From: Pseudomonas arsenicoxydans
GTDB lineage: Bacteria; Pseudomonadota; Gammaproteobacteria; Pseudomonadales; Pseudomonadaceae
NCBI RefSeq assembly: GCF_900103875.1
Contig: NZ_LT629705.1
Coordinates: 2,179,001 to 2,243,000, forward strand
Length of the DNA stretch: 64,000 nt
Direction: 5' to 3'
The notes below the pieces were generated by a model, which saw only the letters and a program-made list of their open reading frames with translations, did no database searches and had not been told where the DNA came from. Every line of letters begins with the position of its first letter. Within the stretch, counting starts at the first letter, position 1. The translations under genes were made by a program, and so were the position numbers. Positions 19,591 to 28,295 of the stretch are shown piece after piece.

Positions 19591-20409
19591 ATGAACAAGA
19601 GATTGGTTTTGTGTGCGCTGAGCGCGAGTCTGCTGCTCGCCGGTTGTCAGTCGGTCAATACCACCAGCGGTGGCGCGGTCGGTGTCGAACGTAAGCAATA
19701 TATGTTCAGCATGCTGTCCACCGACGAGGTCAACCAGATGTACGCCCAGTCTTATCAAAAGACGGTCGGCGAGGCGAACACCAAAGGCGTGCTGGACAAG
19801 ACCAGTAACGACGCCAAACGCATCCAGGCCATCGCGGACCGCTTGATTGCCCAGGCTCCGGTTTTTCGCCCGGATTCGGCACAGTGGAAATGGGAAGTCA
19901 ATCTGATCAAGAGCGACGAGCTCAACGCCAACTGCGGGCCTGGCGGCAAGATCATTTTCTACACCGGGCTGATGGACAGCCTGCAACTCACCGATGATGA
20001 AATCGCCGCGATCCTGGGCCATGAAATCGCCCACGCCCTGCGCGAGCATGGCCGTGAAGCAATGTCCAAGGCATACGGGATCGAGATGGCCAAGCAGGGC
20101 GCCGGTGCGTTGTTCGGCCTGGGCCAGGACAGCCTGGCCCTGGCGGACACCGTGGCGGAATACGGCATGACCTTGCCCAACAGTCGCGCCAATGAAAACG
20201 AAGCGGACCTGATCGGTCTCGAACTGGCCGCCCGCGCCGGTTACAACCCGAACGCCGCGATCACGCTGTGGAACAAGATGAGTAAAGCCTCGGAAGGCGC
20301 GCCTCCCGAGTTCTTGAGCACTCACCCGGCTTCGTCCAGCCGGATTGCTTCGTTGCAGGCGGCGATTCCGAAGGTGATGCCGTTGTACGAGAAAGCCAGG
20401 AAATCTTGA
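19591..20409 (+). CDS. M48 family metallopeptidase lipoprotein
   Basis: ATG 19591 follows GGGAG. Signal peptide and lipobox are MNKRLVLCALSASLLLAGC, so Cys19 is lipidated. The zinc motif is HEIAH at residues 144-148, with the third ligand Glu in NENEADLIGLELAARAGY. This 272-residue protein is a periplasmic, membrane-anchored protease of the LoiP/BepA-like M48 type, probably involved in outer-membrane protein quality control. It is divergent from the chemoreceptor. Confidence 0.93.
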   Translation: MNKRLVLCALSASLLLAGCQSVNTTSGGAVGVERKQYMFSMLSTDEVNQMYAQSYQKTVGEANTKGVLDKTSNDAKRIQAIADRLIAQAPVFRPDSAQWKWEVNLIKSDELNANCGPGGKIIFYTGLMDSLQLTDDEIAAILGHEIAHALREHGREAMSKAYGIEMAKQGAGALFGLGQDSLALADTVAEYGMTLPNSRANENEADLIGLELAARAGYNPNAAITLWNKMSKASEGAPPEFLSTHPASSSRIASLQAAIPKVMPLYEKARKS

Positions 20410-20411
20410 GT

Positions 20412-20450
20412 CTTTGATCGTTCCCACGCAGAGCGTGGGAACGATCAAAG
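20412..20450. repeat. Palindromic repeat of the GATCGTTCCCACGC family
   Basis: 18-base arms 20412-20429 and 20433-20450 pair perfectly around a 3-base loop. It shares the core with 4424-4453. It lies between the convergent M48 and TMEM165 genes and may serve as a 3' end. Confidence 0.8.
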
Positions 20451-20458
20451 AGGCCGCG

Positions 20459-21043
20459 TCAAACCCAGCCGCTGCTCTGCATTGCCTTGTAGACCGCAAC
20501 AATCGCCAGGATGAAGAACGCCGATGCCGCCAGGCGACGGATCAGGGTCAACGGCAGTTTGTCCGCCGCAAAGTTACCCGCCAGTACCACAGGTACGTTG
20601 GCAATCAACATGCCCGCCGTGGTGCCGATGATCACCAGCCACAGTTCCGGGTATTGCGCTGCGAGCATCACGGTGGCGACTTGCGTCTTGTCGCCCATTT
20701 CGGCCAGGAAAAACGCGATCAATGTCGTCAGGAACGGTCCGAACTTGCGGGCCGTGCTGCCTTCGTCGTCATCCATCTTGTCCGGTACGAGGGTCCACAG
20801 CGCCGTCGCCGTGAAGCTGGCGGCCAGGATCCAGTGCAACACCGCATTCGAGAAGAAGCTGCCGAACCAGGCGCCTACCGCGCCGGCTGCCGCATGGTTG
20901 GCCAGGGTCGCGGCAACGATACCGGCAATGATTGGCCAGGGTTTGCGAAAGCGGGCAGCAAGAATGAGCGCGAGCAGTTGCGTCTTGTCGCCGATTTCGG
21001 CCAAGGCAACGATTGCGGTGGGAACGAGCAGAGAGTCCAACAT
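20459..21043 (-). CDS. TMEM165/GDT1 family (UPF0016) manganese exporter
   Basis: A 194-residue membrane protein with the two signature motifs of the family, AEIGDKTQ at residues 15-22 and AEMGDKTQ near the middle, in six hydrophobic helices arranged as two similar halves. The start at 21043 (MLDSLLVPTAIVAL) has AGGA at -13. The gene is preceded by a yybP-ykoY riboswitch, which strongly supports a Mn2+ export role. It probably protects against Mn toxicity, by analogy with MneA-type proteins. Confidence 0.92.
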   Translation of the reverse strand: MLDSLLVPTAIVALAEIGDKTQLLALILAARFRKPWPIIAGIVAATLANHAAAGAVGAWFGSFFSNAVLHWILAASFTATALWTLVPDKMDDDEGSTARKFGPFLTTLIAFFLAEMGDKTQVATVMLAAQYPELWLVIIGTTAGMLIANVPVVLAGNFAADKLPLTLIRRLAASAFFILAIVAVYKAMQSSGWV

Positions 21044-21075
21044 CAGGTTTTTTCCTAAGGGGCGGGTCGACACGG

Positions 21076-21256
21076 CTATGACACGTACAGCCTTCCCGCC
21101 CCGGGTAAGGTGTTCGTGTCATAGGTCTTGTCAAACCCTGCGATCCGCATGGTGCGGACCCTTGGGTCGCATACGCCATGGTCTGTTGACCAAGTATGTT
21201 GACGTATGCCGGACGAGCATGGCGCTCGTGGGAGACTACTCCCCTAGGACGGGGCG
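21076..21256 (-). promoter_or_regulatory. yybP-ykoY manganese riboswitch with expression-platform hairpin
   Basis: On the minus strand the conserved 5' GGGGAGTAG box lies at about 21244-21236, the GTCAACATACTTG segment at 21202-21190, and the 3' GACAAGACCTATGA tail at about 21132-21119. These are core elements of the Mn2+-sensing yybP-ykoY family (RF00080). Downstream, CTATGACACG and CGTGTCATAG (21124-21115 and 21085-21076) form a perfect 10-bp hairpin that uses the 3' strand of P1, so aptamer and hairpin are mutually exclusive. A GGGGCGGG (21102-21095) complements CCCGCCCC (21066-21059) next to the Shine-Dalgarno. The class is well supported; the mechanism is inferred. Confidence 0.88.
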
Positions 21257-21297
21257 GATTCTGCCTAGGCGGAATCCATTCGGCAAGCACTAATTTC

Positions 21298-22296
21298 TTA
21301 GCCGCGTTTGGCCCGATAGATTCTGAAACCCTGACCCTCAGCCTTGATAGCACAGATGCCCAGGTGCTCCTCGATCAGTGGCTGATACTTCAGGAAGCTG
21401 TTCGCGACCAGGCGCAGTTCGCCACCGTTTTTCAGATGTTTGGCTGCTTTTCGCAACAAGTTCTCGGTAGCGAAGTAATCGGTGTGGACGCCGACATGGA
21501 ACGGTGGGTTGCTCAAAATCGCGCTCAAACCCATCGGCGCCGCGTCGATACCGTCGCCAGTAATTACCTCTGCTTCCAGACCATTGGCGGCCAATGTCAG
21601 GCGACTGCTGGCGGCGGCAAACGCATCCACGTCGAGCAATGTGACCTGATTGTGCGGATAACGACGCTTCACCGCAGCGCCCAGCACACCCGCGCCACAA
21701 CCGAAGTCCAGCAAATGGCCGCTTGGCAACTTGTCCAGGTGCTCCAGCAGCAATGCACTGCCACGATCGAGGCGACCATGACTGAACACGCCCGGCAGAC
21801 TGATGACTTTCAGCGGGCCTTCGGCCAGCGGCAACTCATAGGTCTGAGCCAGACTTTCCAGCGACTTGGCTTCTGGCGCGTTGGCCACGGTGACCAGCCA
21901 CAGCTGGCAATGTCGTGCGCTGTCGAGTTTGCGCGGTTTGCCGAACGGGTTCAGTTGTTTGGCCGCACCTTCGATGCCGCTGCGTTTTTCGCCCACCAGG
22001 TACAGTTCGCGACCGGCCAGGCGCGAGGCGAGGGCGTTGAGGATGTAGTCAGTCAGGTCCTTGGACTTGGGCAGAAACACCACCGCCGTCTCGAACTCAC
22101 GCTCAGGTGCATTCACACCAAAATGGCTGCGTCCTGGAAAACGCGCGTCCAGCGCTGCTTGATCGCCGGCATGCCAGCACCAACCGTGGGCCTGGGGCAA
22201 TCGACCCAGCAGATCGTCGGCGGGCAAACCGGCCAACAACACCGAACCCTGGAATAACTCGGCCTGACGAAGCAGTACTTCACTGCGCGGATCCAT
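21298..22296 (-). CDS. rsmC: 16S rRNA (guanine1207-N2)-methyltransferase
   Basis: A 332-residue two-domain class I methyltransferase. The N-terminal half is the degenerate domain typical of RsmC/RlmG, and the C-terminal half has the SAM motif [20 protein letters not shown], the acidic [16 protein letters not shown] and the catalytic [10 protein letters not shown]. It modifies G1207 in the small ribosomal subunit. The closest alternative is RlmG; the NPPFH motif and synteny with the PA4627 position favour RsmC. Confidence 0.85.
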   Translation of the reverse strand: MDPRSEVLLRQAELFQGSVLLAGLPADDLLGRLPQAHGWCWHAGDQAALDARFPGRSHFGVNAPEREFETAVVFLPKSKDLTDYILNALASRLAGRELYLVGEKRSGIEGAAKQLNPFGKPRKLDSARHCQLWLVTVANAPEAKSLESLAQTYELPLAEGPLKVISLPGVFSHGRLDRGSALLLEHLDKLPSGHLLDFGCGAGVLGAAVKRRYPHNQVTLLDVDAFAAASSRLTLAANGLEAEVITGDGIDAAPMGLSAILSNPPFHVGVHTDYFATENLLRKAAKHLKNGGELRLVANSFLKYQPLIEEHLGICAIKAEGQGFRIYRAKRG

Positions 22297-22329
22297 AACT
22301 GCTCCTGTGAAAAAAAGTGCCGCAGTCTA

Positions 22330-23295
22330 TCAACTGACGACCCGCAGCGCCTTACCGCTGAAAAATCCCTGCGCGTTTTCGGTCAACTGCCCGACGATCC
22401 GCTGCCGCGCCTCGCGACTGCCCCAGGCATTGTGCGGCGTGACGATCAGCCGTGGGATGTCATGGGCCAGCAAGGGGTTGCCTTGGGTCGGTGGCTCGAC
22501 GCTGAGTACGTCAGTGGCCGCGCCGCCCAGATGACCGTTGCGCAAGGCATCGGCCAGCGCCTGCTCATCGATCAAGCCGCCGCGAGCGGTATTGACCACG
22601 AAGGCGCCAGGTTTCATCGACGCCAGCTCCCGGGCTCCGATGAAGTGGCGGGTGTGTTCGTTGAGCGGGCAGTGCAGGGTCAGGGCATCGATTTGTGGCA
22701 GCAGCTCTTCCAGTGGCAAACGATCCGGTCGGGCAGGGCGGCCGGGGATCTGCCCCAGCAATACGCGCATACCGAACGCTTCAGCCAGCCGCGCCACCGC
22801 TCCGCCCAGTTCGCCGTGGCCGAGCAGGCCGAGGGTTTTACCTTCCAGTTCGACAATCGGGTAATCCAGTAGGCAGAACTGTTTCGCTTGTTGCCAGCGA
22901 CCTTCAGTCACCGCTTTTTGATAGTCGGCCAGGCGTGTCGCCAGGTTGAGCAGCAACATGATCGTGTGCTGCGCCACCGATGGCGTGCCGTACCCCTGGC
23001 AGTTGCAGACCGTGATGCCATGAGCGCGAGCGGCCGCGAGATCGACGTTGTTGGTACCGGTGGCGGTGATCAGAATGAGCTTCAGCTCGGGGCTGGCGGC
23101 AATGGCGGCGGCATCGATTAGGATTTTGTTGCTGATGGCCACGGTGGCGCCCTTGAGGCGTTCGATCACCTGCTCCGGTGCGGTTTGGGCGAACAGCTGC
23201 AAATCGTCAAAGCAGTCGCGCAACGGGCTGAGATCGAGATCGCCCAGGTCCAGGGACGGATGGTCGAGGAAAACGGCGCGGCGAGAGTTCGTCAT
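22330..23295 (-). CDS. hprA: D-2-hydroxyacid dehydrogenase (hydroxypyruvate reductase/glycerate dehydrogenase)
   Basis: The 321-residue protein has the D-isomer dehydrogenase architecture: the NAD motif LGLLGHGELGGAVARLAEAF, then LHCPLNEHTRHFIGAREL and the catalytic Arg/Glu/His region VVNTARGGLIDE and IVTPHNAWGS. The start is ATG 23295 after AAAGGT, rather than the TTG three bases before it. The substrate is probably hydroxypyruvate/glycerate by synteny with PA4626 hprA. Other 2-ketoacids cannot be excluded. Confidence 0.88.
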   Translation of the reverse strand: MTNSRRAVFLDHPSLDLGDLDLSPLRDCFDDLQLFAQTAPEQVIERLKGATVAISNKILIDAAAIAASPELKLILITATGTNNVDLAAARAHGITVCNCQGYGTPSVAQHTIMLLLNLATRLADYQKAVTEGRWQQAKQFCLLDYPIVELEGKTLGLLGHGELGGAVARLAEAFGMRVLLGQIPGRPARPDRLPLEELLPQIDALTLHCPLNEHTRHFIGARELASMKPGAFVVNTARGGLIDEQALADALRNGHLGGAATDVLSVEPPTQGNPLLAHDIPRLIVTPHNAWGSREARQRIVGQLTENAQGFFSGKALRVVS

Positions 23296-23440
23296 CAACT
23301 GTACCTTTTGTGCATTGAACTGAAGGCGTAATCTGCCGAGCCTATCAGATGAAACATACAGTTACGCATTACAGGACAAGCGCAAAACCTGTGGAAGTGG
23401 GCGCTAACTGTGTGAAATCAATTAGTCCAAAGGAGTCTTC

Positions 23441-24070
23441 ATGTACTGGACAGAGTTCTTGACCGTTGCCCTGATTCACTTGCTTGCCGTGGCCAGTCCT
23501 GGCCCGGACTTCGCTGTGGTGGTGCGTGAGAGCGTGACCCACGGCCGCCGCGCGGGCACCTGGACGGCGCTGGGCGTCGGCACGGCGATTTTCCTGCATG
23601 TGGGGTATTCGCTGCTGGGCATCGGCCTGATCGTGTCGCAGTCGATCGTGTTGTTCAACGCCCTGAAATGGGCCGCCGCCGCTTACCTGTTGTACATCGG
23701 CTACAAGGCCTTGCGGGCGCAACCGGCCAAACCCGCTGCTGACGACCTGCACAAGGAAGCCGGCGAACGCACGGCGCGCGGCGCCTTCACTTCGGGTTTT
23801 GTGACCAACGGGCTGAACCCGAAAGCCACGCTGTTCTTTTTGTCGCTGTTCACTGTGGTGATCAATCCGCACACGCCTTTGACGGTGCAGGCTGGCTACG
23901 GAATTTACCTCGCGGCGGCGACAGCGGTCTGGTTCTGCCTGGTGGCCCGGTTGTTCAGCCAGCAACGCGTTCGTGCCGGTTTCGCCCGAATGGGCCACTG
24001 GTTCGACCGGACCATGGGCGTGGTATTGATCGCCATCGGCGTGAAACTCGCCTTCACCGAGATGCATTGA
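23441..24070 (+). CDS. LysE/RhtB family amino-acid exporter
   Basis: 209-residue membrane protein with the family N-terminus MYWTEFLTVALIHLLAVASP followed by GPDFAVVVRESVTHGRRAG, several hydrophobic helices, and the conserved GFVTNGLNPKATLFFLSLF. It exports amino acids or homoserine lactone-like compounds; the substrate is unknown. The ATG follows AAAGGAG. It is divergent from hprA and followed by palindromic repeat C. Confidence 0.92.
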   Translation: MYWTEFLTVALIHLLAVASPGPDFAVVVRESVTHGRRAGTWTALGVGTAIFLHVGYSLLGIGLIVSQSIVLFNALKWAAAAYLLYIGYKALRAQPAKPAADDLHKEAGERTARGAFTSGFVTNGLNPKATLFFLSLFTVVINPHTPLTVQAGYGIYLAAATAVWFCLVARLFSQQRVRAGFARMGHWFDRTMGVVLIAIGVKLAFTEMH

Positions 24071-24086
24071 TCTCCCGCTGAACCGG

Positions 24087-24188
24087 TGTAGGAGCTGTCG
24101 AGTGAAACGAGGCTGCGATCTTTTGACTTTGATTTTTAAAGAACAAGATCAAAAGATCGCAGCCTCGTTTCACTCGACAGCTCCTACA
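24087..24188. repeat. 38-bp-arm palindromic repeat, copy C (outer ends TGTAGGAG)
   Basis: Arms 24087-24124 and 24151-24188 are perfect 38-base inverted repeats with the GATCTTTT ends facing inwards, around a 26-base loop (24125-24150). The loop is nearly the reverse complement of the loop in copy D. The whole unit is about 102 bp. Confidence 0.92.
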
Positions 24189-24345
24189 CCGCCCCTACAG
24201 GTGTAGGGAGTCGTTAAGTGCTGGCGCAAAGCTAGCATTTGTACGACTCTGCAAATCATTCCTTTGGCTGATTTGGCCGGCGTATAAGGGTTTTAGAGTA
24301 CTAACCTCTACAGCCAACACCGTGCAGTCAGGAAAAGGGATTCTT

Positions 24346-26028
24346 ATGTTGCAGACTCGCGTTATCCCCCCAGCCGAAGGCGCTTACCAGTATCCGCTGC
24401 TGATCAAGCGGCTGCTGATGTCCGGCGCTCGTTACGAGAAAACCCGCGAGATCATTTACCGCGACCAGTTACGTTACAGCTATCCAACCCTGATCGAACG
24501 GGTTGCACGGCTGGCCAACGTGCTGACGGAGGCCGGGGTCAAGGCCGGTGATACGGTGGCGGTGATGGACTGGGACAGCCATCGTTATCTTGAATGCATG
24601 TTTGCCATCCCGATGATCGGTGCGGTGATTCACACCATCAATGTGCGCCTGTCGCCGGAACAGATCCTCTACACCATGAACCACGCCCAGGACCGCTTCG
24701 TGCTGGTCAACAGCGAGTTCGTCGGGCTGTACCAGGCAATTGCCGGGCACCTGACCACGGTGGAGAAAACCCTGCTGCTGACCGACCTGCCGGAAAAAAC
24801 CGCCGACCTGCCCAACCTGGTCGGCGAGTACGAGCAATTGCTGGCGGCTGCCAGTGCGCAGTACGACTTCCAGGACTTCGACGAGAACTCGGTCGCAACC
24901 ACCTTCTACACCACCGGCACCACCGGCAATCCCAAAGGCGTGTATTTCACCCATCGGCAACTGGTGCTGCACACCATGGGCGTGTCGACCATCATGGGCG
25001 CCATCGACAGCGTGCGCCTGTTGGGCACCAACGACGTCTACATGCCGATCACCCCGATGTTCCACGTGCACGCCTGGGGCCTGCCGTATGTGGCGACCAT
25101 GCTTGGGCTCAAGCAGGTTTATCCCGGCCGTTACGACCCCGAGTACCTGGTCGAGCTGTGGCGCAAGGAAAAGGTCACCTTCTCCCACTGCGTGCCGACC
25201 ATCCTGCAAATGGTCCTCAATTCCAAGGCAGCCCAAGGCACCGATTTCGGCGGCTGGAAAATCGTCATCGGCGGCAGTGCGCTGAACCGTACGCTGTACG
25301 AAGCGGCCAAGACCAAGGGCATTCAGCTGACTGCCGCGTATGGCATGTCGGAAACCGGGCCGTTGGTATCGTGTGCTCACCTCAATGACGAACTGATGGC
25401 CGGCACCGAAGACGAACGCACCACGTATCGCATCAAGGCGGGGGTGCCGGGGCCGTTGGTGGAGGCGGCGATCGTCGACACCGACGGCAACTTCCTGCCC
25501 GCCGACGGCGAGACCCAGGGCGAACTGGTGCTGCGTGCGCCGTGGCTCACCGAGGGCTATTTCAACGAACCGCAGAAGGGCGCCGAGCTCTGGGCCGGGG
25601 GCTGGCTGCACACTGGCGACGTGGCAACGCTGGATAGCATGGGCGTGATCGACATTCGCGACCGGATCAAGGACGTGATCAAGACCGGCGGCGAGTGGAT
25701 CTCCTCCCTGGACCTTGAAGACCTGATCAGCCGCCATGCGGCGGTACGCGAAGTAGCAGTGGTTGGCATCGCTGATCCACAGTGGGGCGAACGCCCGTTT
25801 GCGCTGCTGGTGATCCGCGAAGGGCATGAGATCGGGGCCAGGGAGCTCAAGGAACACCTCAAGCCTTTCGTCGAATTGGGGCACCTGAGCAAGTGGGCGA
25901 TCCCGAGCCAGATCGCCCTTGTTACTGAAATTCCCAAGACCAGTGTCGGCAAGCTCGACAAGAAGCGTATCCGCCTCGACATCACCGAATGGCAGGCTAA
26001 CAACAGCGCCTTCCTCTCGACGCTTTAA
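24346..26028 (+). CDS. AMP-forming fatty acyl-CoA ligase
   Basis: 560 residues, ATG 24346 (MLQTRVIPPAEGAYQYPLL) after AGGAAAAGGG. Acyl-adenylate motifs: phosphate loop TTFYTTGTTGNPKGVYF, ITPMFHVHAWG, AYGMSETGP and GGWLHTGDVA, with catalytic Lys near the C-terminus in TSVGKLDKKRIR. It activates fatty acids to acyl-CoA, most like the medium-chain ligases (AlkK/PP_0763 type). It lies upstream of DUF1302, DUF1329 and LuxR genes on the same strand, so it probably feeds the same pathway. An ATTTG-N10-CAAAT pair at 24237-24256 precedes it, perhaps an operator. Confidence 0.93.
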   Translation: MLQTRVIPPAEGAYQYPLLIKRLLMSGARYEKTREIIYRDQLRYSYPTLIERVARLANVLTEAGVKAGDTVAVMDWDSHRYLECMFAIPMIGAVIHTINVRLSPEQILYTMNHAQDRFVLVNSEFVGLYQAIAGHLTTVEKTLLLTDLPEKTADLPNLVGEYEQLLAAASAQYDFQDFDENSVATTFYTTGTTGNPKGVYFTHRQLVLHTMGVSTIMGAIDSVRLLGTNDVYMPITPMFHVHAWGLPYVATMLGLKQVYPGRYDPEYLVELWRKEKVTFSHCVPTILQMVLNSKAAQGTDFGGWKIVIGGSALNRTLYEAAKTKGIQLTAAYGMSETGPLVSCAHLNDELMAGTEDERTTYRIKAGVPGPLVEAAIVDTDGNFLPADGETQGELVLRAPWLTEGYFNEPQKGAELWAGGWLHTGDVATLDSMGVIDIRDRIKDVIKTGGEWISSLDLEDLISRHAAVREVAVVGIADPQWGERPFALLVIREGHEIGARELKEHLKPFVELGHLSKWAIPSQIALVTEIPKTSVGKLDKKRIRLDITEWQANNSAFLSTL

Positions 26029-26365
26029 GCGTCTTCTGGCGTGCCCGAAAGGGCACGCCAGCCCCACCAAGCAAGCGCTTGGCTTGTTTAATTCGGATTT
26101 TCAGCCATCCTTGCCGTGCCGACATGTGTCGGACTGGCGAAAGGACTGTTCCAGAGTGGCCGGCAGCTGCAAATCACACTTTAGAGGGATCAAGCTCTAC
26201 TACCTGCTGGCTATAGTCCGCTCAAGGATTTTTAAGAACGGAGCAAACGCACAAAACGGGGCGATGCAATTTTGGAGTGACTTCGGGATGCCATGGCTCC
26301 CCGTCACCCTCAACGTTTTTAGAAGTGCTAACTGCCATAACAATAATGCACATGGAGTAGCGTCG
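26029..26365. other. Intergenic gap (337 bp) before the DUF1302 gene
   Basis: It holds a 12-bp-stem hairpin at 26036-26061 (CTGGCGTGCCC, GAAA loop, GGGCACGCCAG). No T-run follows, so it is not a standard terminator. The rest shows no gene; it probably contains the promoter and leader of the DUF1302-DUF1329 pair. Confidence 0.55.
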
Positions 26366-28267
26366 ATGACATCAGTAAACAAGTTCTGGCGCCGGGCGAA
26401 ATTGCCCCTGGCGGTCAGTCTCGCCTCTTCGCTCGCCGGGCCTGCATTCGGCGTCAGTTTCAACGTTGGTGAAATCGAAGGTCAGTTCGACTCGTCGCTC
26501 TCCCTGGGGATGAGTGTGTCGACCCAACAGCCGAACAAGAACCTGATCGGCGTGAACAACGGCGGGCAAGGCCTGTCCCAGACCTCCGATGACGGCCACC
26601 TGAACTTCAAGAGCGGGCAAGCCTTTTCGAAGATCTTCAAGGGCATCCATGACCTTGAATTGAAATATGGCGATACCGGCGTGTTTGTCCGGGGCAAATA
26701 CTGGTACGACTTCGCGCTGCAAAACGAAGACCTGGAATTCAAGAACGTCAGCAACGACGGCCGCAAGGAAGGCGCCAAATCCTCCGGCGGGCAAATCCTC
26801 GACGCCTTCGTCTACCACAACTACTCCATTGCCGATCAGCCGGGTTCCGTGCGTCTGGGCAAGCAGGTTGTGAGCTGGGGTGAAAGTACCTTCATCGGCG
26901 GCGGCATCAACTCGATCAACCCTATCGACGTGTCCGCATTCCGTCGCCCGGGTGCCGAGATCAAGGAAGGCCTGATCCCGGTCAACATGTTCTACGTGTC
27001 CCAGAGCCTGACCGAGAACCTGTCGGCCGAAGCGTTCTACCAGCTGGAATGGGACCAGACCGTCGTCGACAACTGCGGCACGTTCTTTTCGCAGCCCGAC
27101 ATCGTTGCCGATGGTTGCAACAACAACCTGCGCGTGCTGAACAAGCGCTCGACGATTCCGGCCATCGCGCTGGGTCCGTTGGCTGCCAACGGTGTCGACG
27201 TCAACGAAGAAGGTGTGCTGGTCCAGCGTGGCGGCGATCGTGATGCGCGCGACAGCGGCCAGTGGGGCGCTTCCTTCAAGTACATGTTCGACCCGCTGGA
27301 CACCGAATTCGGTGCCTACTTCATGAACTACCACAGCCGTGCGCCGATCTTCAGCGCCACCGGTGCGCCGCAGTCGGTCTACAACGGCGTGGCGGCATTG
27401 CCAGGCCCGTTCCAGGCGCTGGGGCCGTTGCTGGTCGCGGGTAACTCGAAGTACTTCATCGAATACCCTGAAGACATTCGCCTCTACGGTTTGAGCTTCT
27501 CCACCACCCTGCCTACCGGTACGGCGTGGAGCGGTGAGATCAGCTACCGTCCGAACGCGCCGGTGCAGTTGAACTCCACCGACATTCTGTTCGCTGGCAT
27601 TCGTCCTCTGGGCAACGGCAATGCGAACAATCCGTTGACCAACGCTTCGTTGCTCTCTGCGGCGCCAGGCACCGACCTGCACGGTTATCGTCGTAAAGAG
27701 GTCACCCAGTTCCAGACCACCCTGACGCACTTCTTTGATCAAGTCATGGGCGCCAGCCGTCTTACTCTGGTGGGCGAAGTGGGCGTGACCCATGTCGGCG
27801 GGCTGGAGAGCACCTCTGACGTTCGTTATGGACGCGATCCGGTCTACGGTCCGGGTGAGCTGCCGGCCTCCGGCGCTCTGGACACCTGCGTTGCACTCAA
27901 TACCAGCACCATCAACGGTGCCGGCGCGGGTGCTGCCACGAACAACCGCAGCCGCAACTGCACCAACGAAGGCTTCACCACGCCGACTTCGTGGGGCTAT
28001 CGCGGTCGTGCGATCTGGGAATACAACGACGTTTTCGCCGGTGTGAACCTCAAGCCGAACGTGGCTTGGTCCCACGACGTCAGCGGTTACTCGCCAGGCC
28101 CTGGCGGCAACTTCGAGGAAGGTCGTAAAGCGGTGAGCCTGGGCGTCGATGCCGAGTACCAGAACACCTACACCGCGAGTCTGGCCTACACCAACTTCTT
28201 TGATGGCAAGTACACCACTGTCGATGATCGCGATTTCGTAGCGCTCAGCGTCGGCGTGAACTTCTAA
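26366..28267 (+). CDS. DUF1302 outer-membrane barrel-type protein
   Basis: ATG 26366 follows GGAG. A signal peptide (MTSVNKFWRRAKLPLAVSLA and on to GPAFG) is cleaved near residue 30. The mature part of about 600 residues is rich in alternating hydrophobic strands and aromatic girdle residues and ends in a C-terminal Phe (LSVGVNF), the outer-membrane barrel signature. DUF1302 proteins are typically paired with DUF1329, as here 29 bp downstream. I infer a substrate-specific lipid/hydrophobic compound uptake channel or adhesin-like barrel; direct evidence is lacking. Confidence 0.9.
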   Translation: MTSVNKFWRRAKLPLAVSLASSLAGPAFGVSFNVGEIEGQFDSSLSLGMSVSTQQPNKNLIGVNNGGQGLSQTSDDGHLNFKSGQAFSKIFKGIHDLELKYGDTGVFVRGKYWYDFALQNEDLEFKNVSNDGRKEGAKSSGGQILDAFVYHNYSIADQPGSVRLGKQVVSWGESTFIGGGINSINPIDVSAFRRPGAEIKEGLIPVNMFYVSQSLTENLSAEAFYQLEWDQTVVDNCGTFFSQPDIVADGCNNNLRVLNKRSTIPAIALGPLAANGVDVNEEGVLVQRGGDRDARDSGQWGASFKYMFDPLDTEFGAYFMNYHSRAPIFSATGAPQSVYNGVAALPGPFQALGPLLVAGNSKYFIEYPEDIRLYGLSFSTTLPTGTAWSGEISYRPNAPVQLNSTDILFAGIRPLGNGNANNPLTNASLLSAAPGTDLHGYRRKEVTQFQTTLTHFFDQVMGASRLTLVGEVGVTHVGGLESTSDVRYGRDPVYGPGELPASGALDTCVALNTSTINGAGAGAATNNRSRNCTNEGFTTPTSWGYRGRAIWEYNDVFAGVNLKPNVAWSHDVSGYSPGPGGNFEEGRKAVSLGVDAEYQNTYTASLAYTNFFDGKYTTVDDRDFVALSVGVNF

Positions 28268-28295
28268 GCACTGTTTTTTCAGGACGAACACACAT

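Noticed and set aside
26036..26061. Perfect hairpin CTGGCGTGCCC-GAAA-GGGCACGCCAG taken as terminator
   Set aside because: No T-run follows, so I list it only as a hairpin in the gap and not as a terminator.
24469..26070. 533-codon open frame on the minus strand over the acyl-CoA ligase
   Set aside because: It is an antisense shadow caused by high GC third positions. It has no family features, whereas the plus-strand frame is a complete adenylate-forming enzyme.
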